Source of the DNA: CALKXV01 sp965228905
Lineage (GTDB): Bacteria; Pseudomonadota; Alphaproteobacteria; Rhodobacterales; Rhodobacteraceae
Length of the DNA stretch: 64,000 bases
Assembly: GCA_965228905.1 (NCBI GenBank)
Contig: CBDDII010000003.1
Location: 62,001-126,000, forward strand
Direction: 5' to 3'
Part shown: piece after piece, positions 57,522 to 64,000 of the stretch
How the letters are laid out: each line of letters begins with the position of its first letter
How positions within the stretch are numbered: the stretch's first letter is position 1
Made by a program: the position numbers and the translations under genes
The notes under the pieces: model-generated
What the model saw: the letters and a program-made list of their open reading frames with translations, nothing else
What the model was told of the DNA's origin: nothing
Database searches by the model: none

Positions 57522-59673
57522 GACCGTCCTTTTTCAACTGCTCGATCATCGGCGCAAGATCCTTCTCAAACCGCCGCCACCCGCTCAGCGACCCCGTGTT
57601 GATCGGCTGGCGTACCTGATAGACACTCAACGTCTTAACGTCGCTTTTCTTCTGGTGAAAGTTCAGACAATCGTCCTCCCAGTCCAGCCCACAGGCGGCG
57701 ATCAGCTTTGGCGCCTCTGCCTCAGGGTTCGCGACAAGCGCGTCGTAAGAAACCTCATAAAACGCGCCCGGCAAATGTTCGCGCCAAAAGGCTATCGTCT
57801 TGTCGAACTCGTCATAATACCGCGCCAGCGCGACCAGGTCGTTTGCAAAACCATGGGTGCCGTCGCCGAACTTGTTCTTGTAGATCGACAAGAGGTTGTC
57901 GCGCGGATCACGGCGCACGACGACAAATTTCGCCTGCGGCAGGGCGCGCGACAGGGGACCAAGTGCGAGGAACGTATAGATCGACTTGTCCGTCAGACAC
58001 GAAACACCGGGAAACCGCCGCGCGATGCGCTGCGTATAGCTTTTGCCCAACTCCGCAATCGCACGGGGATCATTCGCCGCCCCCGGCTCTCCGGGAATCG
58101 CATTCAGGAAGTCATTGCAAAGCGGCTTGGCAAAGCCCAACTCGCCGCCCCCGCGAACGCTGGAATGGGCCGCGATAATCCGCTCGACCAGGGTCGTGCC
58201 GGAACGCGGCAGCCCCGTGACAAAGATCGGCTGGAGGGTGTTCTCACCCGCCTCGGGCACCTTGGCAAAGTCGATCCCGCCGAAAACCTCGCGACATTTG
58301 ACGATCTCGTCGAACAACTGCCGCCGTGAGGCTTCTGAGAGTTTTGCCGCAAGGCCATTCGCATCGTTGAGATAGGCGAAAACCTTGCCGTCATCGCGGC
58401 TGTCTTCCAGCGCTTTGCCGATGGCGAAACCCAGGTTCATCCGGGCGTCATCTGACAGCGCGGAATTCGCGTAGACCCCGATCATCTCTTCGATCACCGG
58501 ATCGCCCGGCTGTACCTTGTATCCGGTGACGAGACGCCGATAGGCGTGTCCGTTCAGTGGATCGCCCCGAAGCGCCTGGCGGAAAACTTCTTCCGCCGCC
58601 TCGAAATCCCCCTTGTCCTGCAAGAGCGAGGCTTTCTGCACCAGGGCATCCGTATGATCCGGCGCAGCGGCAAGCACCGTATCGATCTCTGCAAGGGCCT
58701 TGTCGTCCTGATACGATTGCGCAAGGCAATCCGCCAGTGTCAGGCGCAGCGCGGCAGGCACGTCTTTGGTGGCATAAAGGCTGACGGCTTCGTCATAGAT
58801 CGCCACCGCCGCCTCATAGTCGCCCTTGCGTTTCCAGGCGTCGCCAAGGCTTGTGCGAACAAGCCCGTCTTTCGGCGCAAGCCGGATCGCACGTTCCAAC
58901 AGGGCGATTGCAGCGCGAAAGTTATTGGCAAGGATCAGGCCCTGCGCCAACCCGCCAAGGGCCGGCACCATATCGGGCGCAAGAATGACAGCAGGGCGAA
59001 AGGCATTGACGGCATTCAGCTCTTGCCCGGCGGCGGCCAGAAGTTGCCCGGCGGCGGCATAGGCCTCGGCATAAAGCGGATCCAGCTTGATGGCCTTTTG
59101 GTATTGATCGAAAGCCTCCCGATTCCGGCCAAGCCCGGCCTGTGCTTTCGCAAGGAGGAAGGCCAGAACAGCCGATTTCGGATAGGTCGCCAACAGGCCA
59201 CGCGCCGTTGCCTCGACCTTCTGAAACTGACCGCCCGCAAGCAGTGACAAAAGCGGCTTGATCTCGGATTTCGGAACACCGCCGGATTTCGGACGCGACC
59301 CGGCGCGAAGTGCGCCAAAACGGTCCTGCAACTGAAGACGCAGATCGGGGTTGATTGGCGCATCCTTCAACGCGGCCAAAAACGCCTTGCGATCTGCATC
59401 ACCCCCGCCAAGCGCCACCGCCTCGGCCCAGCCCTGCCAGACCTGCGGCGTTTCAGGGGACAGTGCGGCGGCCTTTTCAAACCACGACACGGCCTCGCCT
59501 GCCTGCATCATCTCAAGCAGCGCGCGACCGGCCTGGAAATGGGCCATCACGTGATCGGGATTGTCGGCTGCAATGCCCTTGAACTGGGCCAGGGCATCGC
59601 CGAACTGACGCGCCTTCAGATGCCTGACGCCTGCGTCGAAATCATAGCTTCGGGATTGCGTGGAAAGTGCCAT
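57508..59673 (-). CDS. TPR-sulfotransferase fusion protein
   Basis: A 721-residue protein. Residues about 10-440 are TPR repeats (for example DHVMAHFQAGRALLEMMQAGEAVSWFEKAAAL region). The C-terminal sulfotransferase domain (about 475-700) has the 5'-phosphosulfate loop GLPRSGTTLVERI and the 3'-phosphate site VVRRDPRDNLLSIY. The donor should be PAPS; the acceptor, possibly a protein or polysaccharide, is not known. The same architecture resembles tyrosylprotein-sulfotransferase-like bacterial proteins. Confidence 0.88.
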   Translation of the reverse strand: MALSTQSRSYDFDAGVRHLKARQFGDALAQFKGIAADNPDHVMAHFQAGRALLEMMQAGEAVSWFEKAAALSPETPQVWQGWAEAVALGGGDADRKAFLAALKDAPINPDLRLQLQDRFGALRAGSRPKSGGVPKSEIKPLLSLLAGGQFQKVEATARGLLATYPKSAVLAFLLAKAQAGLGRNREAFDQYQKAIKLDPLYAEAYAAAGQLLAAAGQELNAVNAFRPAVILAPDMVPALGGLAQGLILANNFRAAIALLERAIRLAPKDGLVRTSLGDAWKRKGDYEAAVAIYDEAVSLYATKDVPAALRLTLADCLAQSYQDDKALAEIDTVLAAAPDHTDALVQKASLLQDKGDFEAAEEVFRQALRGDPLNGHAYRRLVTGYKVQPGDPVIEEMIGVYANSALSDDARMNLGFAIGKALEDSRDDGKVFAYLNDANGLAAKLSEASRRQLFDEIVKCREVFGGIDFAKVPEAGENTLQPIFVTGLPRSGTTLVERIIAAHSSVRGGGELGFAKPLCNDFLNAIPGEPGAANDPRAIAELGKSYTQRIARRFPGVSCLTDKSIYTFLALGPLSRALPQAKFVVVRRDPRDNLLSIYKNKFGDGTHGFANDLVALARYYDEFDKTIAFWREHLPGAFYEVSYDALVANPEAEAPKLIAACGLDWEDDCLNFHQKKSDVKTLSVYQVRQPINTGSLSGWRRFEKDLAPMIEQLKKDGHVTD

Positions 59674-59732
59674 GTGCCGTTTCTTTGACCTGACACTTTT
59701 CTATTGCCGCCGCGAGGTCTTGTCGAGCAATG

Positions 59733-59764
59733 CAAAAGAAAAGGGCGGGTCGAATGACCCGCCC
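59733..59764 (-). terminator. Intrinsic terminator of the porin gene
   Basis: Minus strand: GGGCGGGT, loop CATTCG, ACCCGCCC, then TTTTCTTTT. It starts 23 bases after the porin stop. Confidence 0.9.
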
Positions 59765-59787
59765 AAATCTCGGTTCTAATCCGAAGA

Positions 59788-60684
59788 TTAGAAGGACATG
59801 GCAACGCCGAGCGACCAAGTGTCGACGTTGTCGTCCGAACCGTAGCCGAACTGAACTTCAGCACCGCCACCGAGGTCATAGTCGGCGTGGATACCAAAGC
59901 CGTCAACGCCGTTGAAGTTCTCGGCGAAGTTGGCGTGCAGGGTCAGAGGACCTTCGGAATAGGTTGCACCCAGACCGATGTAGTCGTCAGCAGCCGAATC
60001 CTGGTCAGCCCAGTTGAAGACAAGGTTGACGGGACCAAGGTCGCCACCAACGCTCAGACCCAGGATGTCGTCGTTGTCGCCTTCCTGGTAACCAAGACCA
60101 AGGCTGACGTCGCCGAACGAACCTTTGACACCAAGGCCAAAGACGTCACCACTGCTGGTGCCGGGAACGTCCTGCTCAAGCGAGATTGCGAACGAGAAGT
60201 CACCAAAGGTGTTGTCGTAACGCAGGATCTGGCCGTCGTTAACACCGTCAAGACCGGCGTTGCCGTTGTAGCCACCGTGCTCGGCGTTGTCCTGGATCGA
60301 ACCGCCAGCGACGATTTCGGTCAGGGCCCAGTCGTAGGCACCGTCGGTGTCACCCATCGTCAGGGTACCGAAGTCGCCCGAGATGAAGATGCTTGCGCCA
60401 CCGTGCTGGGTGTCGTCACGCGTAGCAGCCGATTCACCGGCGTCGCCATCGTCATTGTTGTCACCAATCGACTCGTCGATGTCGATCGAGAAGCCGAAGG
60501 TCAGACCGGTGTCGGTCGTGCCCGTGCCAGTGAAAGTTACGTCAACGTCAGTGTGGAACTGAGCGCCGTCGCCATCGTCGGCGTCGAAAACACCCATTTC
60601 GGCAAAGCCGGTAACGGCCATTTCGGCCGATGCAAAACCAGCGCTAAGCGTCAGCGCGGTCGTTGCAAGAAGAACCTTTTTCAT
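59788..60684 (-). CDS. Outer-membrane porin (Rhodobacter type)
   Basis: A 298-residue beta-barrel protein with a Sec signal (MKKVLLATTALTLSAGFASA) and a terminal Phe (VAMSF) needed for barrel assembly. Sequence alternates in strands and is very acidic with Asp/Gly loops, typical of Rhodobacter porins (GDFGTLTMGDTDGAYDW contains the conserved FGTLxxG motif). It forms a diffusion pore for small hydrophilic solutes. Monocistronic with its own terminator; ribosome site GAGGG about ten bases before ATG. Confidence 0.92.
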   Translation of the reverse strand: MKKVLLATTALTLSAGFASAEMAVTGFAEMGVFDADDGDGAQFHTDVDVTFTGTGTTDTGLTFGFSIDIDESIGDNNDDGDAGESAATRDDTQHGGASIFISGDFGTLTMGDTDGAYDWALTEIVAGGSIQDNAEHGGYNGNAGLDGVNDGQILRYDNTFGDFSFAISLEQDVPGTSSGDVFGLGVKGSFGDVSLGLGYQEGDNDDILGLSVGGDLGPVNLVFNWADQDSAADDYIGLGATYSEGPLTLHANFAENFNGVDGFGIHADYDLGGGAEVQFGYGSDDNVDTWSLGVAMSF

Positions 60685-60943
60685 CTTTTTTCCCTCGTGT
60701 GTAAAAGGTGCGTCTCAATCCGGTCGCACCGAACTGATTGGCCCCTGTTTCTATGTACCGCCCCCGGAATGCAAGCAGGCTGCAAAGGTCCCCCCCAGAC
60801 TCCACAACGGATGGTGCAGCTTTGCCACAGTGATTTGAGGGCTGGCAAGTCCTTGGTCCTGCGAAATCTCTTGAGACCACGGGAACGCTCGGATACTCAT
60901 GCCAAAAGCTCTTTGTGGGACAGGTTTCTTGGGGGTTCGTGAC

Positions 60944-61405
60944 ATGCGCAGCAATCGTTGGATAGCCATGGCGGTGATCGCCCTTGCCCTGTCGGGTTGC
61001 GGGCGCGACAGCGGGCTGTTCGGCGATCCCGTCAGAACCCCCGATCAAGGCGACGAACGCCGCGACACGATCTGGGATCTTTTCGTCGTTGCCGACGACC
61101 CCAACACGACGATCGAGGTCAACAAATACCTCTGGAACGCCTCGCTCGACATCCTGAATTTCCTTCCGATTCAAAGCGCTGACCCGTTTTCGGGCGTGAT
61201 CGTCACCGGCTACGGCACCCCGCCCGGCGGTGGCCGCGCCTATCGCGCAACGATTCTGGTCCGCGACCCGGCCCTCGAAGCGCGGTCGCTGAACATCGCC
61301 CTTGCCACCCGTTCCGGCCCCGTGCCCACGGAAACCGTGCGGGCGGTTGAAGACGCGATCATGACCCGCGCCCGCCAGCTTCGCATCCGCGACCGCGGGC
61401 TATAA
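60944..61405 (+). CDS. DUF3576 lipoprotein
   Basis: A 153-residue lipoprotein: leader MRSNRWIAMAVIALALSGCG with the lipobox LSGC. The mature part follows the DUF3576 layout (IWDLFVVADDPNTTIEVNKYLWNASLDILNFLP region). Function is unknown in this family; occurrence just before leuS is a conserved arrangement in Rhodobacterales (LptE/RlpB is commonly found after leuS). The ATG at 60944 gives a correct leader; the frame to 60899 would lengthen it. Ribosome site GGGGG lies upstream. Confidence 0.86.
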   Translation: MRSNRWIAMAVIALALSGCGRDSGLFGDPVRTPDQGDERRDTIWDLFVVADDPNTTIEVNKYLWNASLDILNFLPIQSADPFSGVIVTGYGTPPGGGRAYRATILVRDPALEARSLNIALATRSGPVPTETVRAVEDAIMTRARQLRIRDRGL

Positions 61406-61504
61406 GCGTAACCCGATCCACCGACCAAGACCGGGGTTTTGCGCCCTAGACCTTGCCCGCAAGCCCCATTAATCAGGCGCGGCACGTATTTCCAAGGATT
61501 GCGC

Positions 61505-64000
61505 ATGTCCAGCTACGACACCAAGACAATCGAACCCAAATGGCAGGCCCGATGGGACGAAGCCGGGACATTCGCCGCCAAGCGCGACGAATCGAAGCCC
61601 AAGTATTACGTGCTTGAGATGTTCCCCTATCCATCAGGCCGCCTGCACATCGGCCATGTGCGGAATTACACCATGGGCGACGTGGTTTCCCGCTATATGC
61701 GTGCCACCGGCCACAACGTCCTGCACCCCATGGGTTGGGACGCCTTCGGGATGCCCGCCGAGAACGCCGCCATGGCCTCGGGCGGCCACCCGAAGGATTG
61801 GACCTACGGTAATATCGAGGCGATGAAGACCCAGATGAAGCCCATGGGCTGGTCCCTGGACTGGTCGCGCGAGTTTGCCACCTGCGACCCCGAGTATTAC
61901 GGCCAGCAACAAAGTATGTTCATCGACCTCATGGAAAAGGGCCTGGTCTACCGCAAGAACGCCGTGGTGAACTGGGATCCGGTCGACATGACGGTTCTGG
62001 CCAACGAACAGGTGATCGACGGCAAGGGCTGGCGCTCGGGCGCCGAGGTCGAACGCCGCGAGTTGGTGCAATGGTTCTTCAAGATCAGCGATTTTTCCGA
62101 AGAATTGCTGGAAGCCATTGATTCCCTTGACGATTGGCCCGCCAAAGTGAAGCTGATGCAGCAGAACTGGATCGGCAAGTCGCGCGGTTTGCAATTCGCC
62201 TTCGACCGCACCGATGGCGGCCAGATCGAGGTTTACACCACCCGCCCCGACACGCTGATGGGTGCCTCCTTCATCGGCATTTCCCCCGACCACCCGATTG
62301 CCAAGCAACTGGCCGAGTCTGATCCGGGCATTGCCGAGAAGCTCGCCGAGATGCGCAAAGGCGGCACGACAGAAGAAGCCCTTGAAAAGGCAGAGAAACT
62401 CGGCCTGGATACGGGTATCAAGGTCAAACACCCGCTGGACCCGAACTGGGAACTGCCGGTCTGGATCGCCAACTTCATCCTGATGGATTACGGCACCGGC
62501 GCGATCTTCGCCTGCCCGGCCCACGACCAGCGCGACCTCGACTTCTGCCGCAAATACGACTTGCCGGTGATCGACACCTTCATGGCCCTCGACGACCCGA
62601 AAAAGGTCGAGGCCGAAGCCTTCGTGCCGCCAAAGACTGAAAAAGTGAAATGGATCAACCATTTCGCCGGTCTCGACCTGGCCACGGGGCAGGAAGCCAT
62701 CGACGCCACCATCGACTTTGCCGAAAAGGCAGGCTGGGGCAAAGGCGTCACCAACTATCGCCTGCGCGACTGGGGCCTCTCGCGCCAGCGCTATTGGGGT
62801 TGCCCGATCCCCGTCGTCCATTGCGACGACTGCGGCGTGGTACCCGAGAAAAAGGAAAACCTGCCCGTAAAACTGCCCGACGACGTCAGCTTCGACACCC
62901 CCGGCAACCCGCTCGACCGGCACCCGACATGGCGCGACTGCGCCTGCCCCGCTTGCGGCAAGCCTGCCAAACGCGAAACCGACACCATGGACACCTTCGT
63001 CGATTCGTCCTGGTATTTCGCCCGTTTCACGTCCCCCCGCGCCGAAACGCCCACCACGCCGGAAGACGCCGCCTATTGGATGAACGTCGACCAGTACATC
63101 GGCGGCATCGAACACGCGATCCTGCACCTTCTCTATTCCCGTTTCTTCGCCCGCGCGATGCACATCTGCGGCCACCTGCCCGAAAGCGCCATCGAGCCTT
63201 TTGATGCCCTGTTCACGCAAGGCATGGTGACCCACGCGATCTATAAGACGACCGGCGAAGATGGGCGGCCTGTGTATCACTATCCTGAAGAAATTGAGGA
63301 AATTGAAACTGACGAAGGCTCACGTGAGATTGTGCTGAAGCAACCGAAAAAGCACTTTGTGGAACTTGGCGCGGGTAGCTTTTCGATGGGTGGTCTTCCG
63401 GTCGTTTTGCCGACGGACAAAAACGGAAATGTGCGAATTCCTGTCGAAGTTGTTCCCTCCGCCAAGATGTCCAAATCCAAGAACAACGTCGTCGATCCCG
63501 TCGCCATCGTCGATCAATACGGCGCCGACACCGCCCGCTGGTTCGTGCTGAGCGATTCTCCGCCCGAGCGTGACGTGGAATGGACGGCCTCGGGCGCCGA
63601 AGCCGCGCATAGACACCTGAACCGCGTCTGGCGTCTTTCGGCCGAGATTGTCGAGGGCAAGGACACCGGTTCGGACGACGAATCCCTGTTGAAAGAGATG
63701 CACAAGGCGATCCACGACGTGACCATGGGTGTCGCCAGCTTCGGCTTCAACGCCTCTATCGCCAAACTCTATGCCTTTACAAATGTTCTCGCAAAATCAA
63801 AGGCTTCGCACGACGCGCGGCGCCAAGCCGTGATGGTTCTGGCACAACTCATGTCGCCGATGACCCCGCATCTGGCGGAAGAAATCTGGGAAACCCAGGG
63901 TGGCGCGGGCCTCATCACCGATGCGCCCTGGCCCGTTGCGGACGAAGCGATGCTGGTCGAAGACAGCGTGACCCTGCCGATCCAGATCAACGGCAAACGG
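61505..64000 (+). CDS. leuS: Leucyl-tRNA synthetase, 5' part
   Basis: The gene begins at ATG 61505 (AAGGA six bases upstream) and runs in frame past the window end; 832 codons are readable. Class I motifs are HIGH (GRLHIGHVRNYTMGD, residues about 43-57) and KMSKS (AKMSKSKNNVVDP, encoded near 63461-63499). An editing domain lies in the middle. The stretch before KMSKS (encoded 63285-63465) is about 30 residues longer than in E. coli LeuRS and clearly A/T-richer than its surroundings. About 20-40 C-terminal residues are missing from view. Confidence 0.96.
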   Translation, partial: MSSYDTKTIEPKWQARWDEAGTFAAKRDESKPKYYVLEMFPYPSGRLHIGHVRNYTMGDVVSRYMRATGHNVLHPMGWDAFGMPAENAAMASGGHPKDWTYGNIEAMKTQMKPMGWSLDWSREFATCDPEYYGQQQSMFIDLMEKGLVYRKNAVVNWDPVDMTVLANEQVIDGKGWRSGAEVERRELVQWFFKISDFSEELLEAIDSLDDWPAKVKLMQQNWIGKSRGLQFAFDRTDGGQIEVYTTRPDTLMGASFIGISPDHPIAKQLAESDPGIAEKLAEMRKGGTTEEALEKAEKLGLDTGIKVKHPLDPNWELPVWIANFILMDYGTGAIFACPAHDQRDLDFCRKYDLPVIDTFMALDDPKKVEAEAFVPPKTEKVKWINHFAGLDLATGQEAIDATIDFAEKAGWGKGVTNYRLRDWGLSRQRYWGCPIPVVHCDDCGVVPEKKENLPVKLPDDVSFDTPGNPLDRHPTWRDCACPACGKPAKRETDTMDTFVDSSWYFARFTSPRAETPTTPEDAAYWMNVDQYIGGIEHAILHLLYSRFFARAMHICGHLPESAIEPFDALFTQGMVTHAIYKTTGEDGRPVYHYPEEIEEIETDEGSREIVLKQPKKHFVELGAGSFSMGGLPVVLPTDKNGNVRIPVEVVPSAKMSKSKNNVVDPVAIVDQYGADTARWFVLSDSPPERDVEWTASGAEAAHRHLNRVWRLSAEIVEGKDTGSDDESLLKEMHKAIHDVTMGVASFGFNASIAKLYAFTNVLAKSKASHDARRQAVMVLAQLMSPMTPHLAEEIWETQGGAGLITDAPWPVADEAMLVEDSVTLPIQINGKR

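Noticed and set aside
59887..60942. 351-codon plus-strand ORF
   Set aside because: Antisense to the porin; its Val/Thr-rich translation reflects the porin's Asp/Gly codons.

Overview
The window looks like a chromosomal segment of an alphaproteobacterium of the Rhodobacterales (roseobacter/Rhodobacter group). The evidence is high G+C, tightly packed genes with ATGA, GTGA or TGATG overlaps, and several gene sets typical of that order: an ECF11-type rpoE-chrR pair facing a flavoprotein/DUF1365 operon, a DUF1127 gene divergent from a LysR regulator, a single-copy ftsK next to an aminotransferase, a dpp-type peptide transporter with fused ATPases, and a puuD-puuA-puuB-like polyamine cluster. I found no rRNA, tRNA, CRISPR array, prophage or insertion sequence. 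This is mostly core or stable accessory chromosome.

Layout. 1-9.5 kb: tail of a PaaI-type thioesterase, MATE transporter, arsC, pyrD, a DUF952 gene, an exported 5'-nucleotidase, an uncharacterised membrane protein paired with a Tat-exported phosphatase-superfamily protein, a pseudouridine synthase, free-methionine-sulfoxide reductase, and a STAS/HATPase partner-switch pair. 9.5-10 kb: a non-coding stretch holding a strong candidate structured RNA. 10-22 kb: hspQ, an SLT-type lipoprotein, lolA, a hidden 47-residue membrane protein, a FemAB-like acyltransferase, an unknown gene coupled to ftsK, an aminotransferase, an amidase, a UbiH-type hydroxylase, and a Trm112 / LON-domain / YbbN-thioredoxin group. 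22-28 kb: an overlapping four-gene membrane/flavin-oxidase operon, then a low-G+C secreted orphan with a GC-rich gene remnant beside it, and a Tat-exported YkuD protein. 28-38 kb: xthA, an alpha/beta hydrolase, the dppA-B-C-DF operon and an AraC regulator. 38-45 kb: oligoendopeptidase F, two LysR regulators, an ATP-dependent DNA ligase and DUF1127-type small proteins. 44-48 kb: the chrR-rpoE stress divergon. 48-53 kb: polyamine catabolism genes and a TPR protein. 53-64 kb: a MarC-family protein, a small coiled-coil protein, an OmpR-type response regulator, ribA, a second YkuD protein, yggS, a TPR-sulfotransferase, a porin, a DUF3576 lipoprotein and leuS, which runs off the window end.

How genes work together. 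RpoE-ChrR should sense singlet oxygen or related stress and drive both its own transcription and the divergent flavoprotein-DUF1365-DUF3833 operon. Near-identical TGATCC-N18-TAnAnA promoters on both strands support this. The dpp operon imports peptides, and two intergenic hairpin regions probably tune the ratio of binding protein to membrane components. PuuD-, PuuA- and PuuB-like proteins would channel putrescine through gamma-glutamylated intermediates. Divergent LysR/small-gene pairs carry T-N11-A inverted repeats in the shared intergenic DNA.

Most interesting unexplained items: the branched RNA candidate at 9627-9755, four tandem hairpins with short loops in the dpp operon, a 22-nt tail motif repeated at four gene 3' ends, the low-G+C orphan at 26-27 kb, and an unusual insert before the KMSKS motif of LeuRS.
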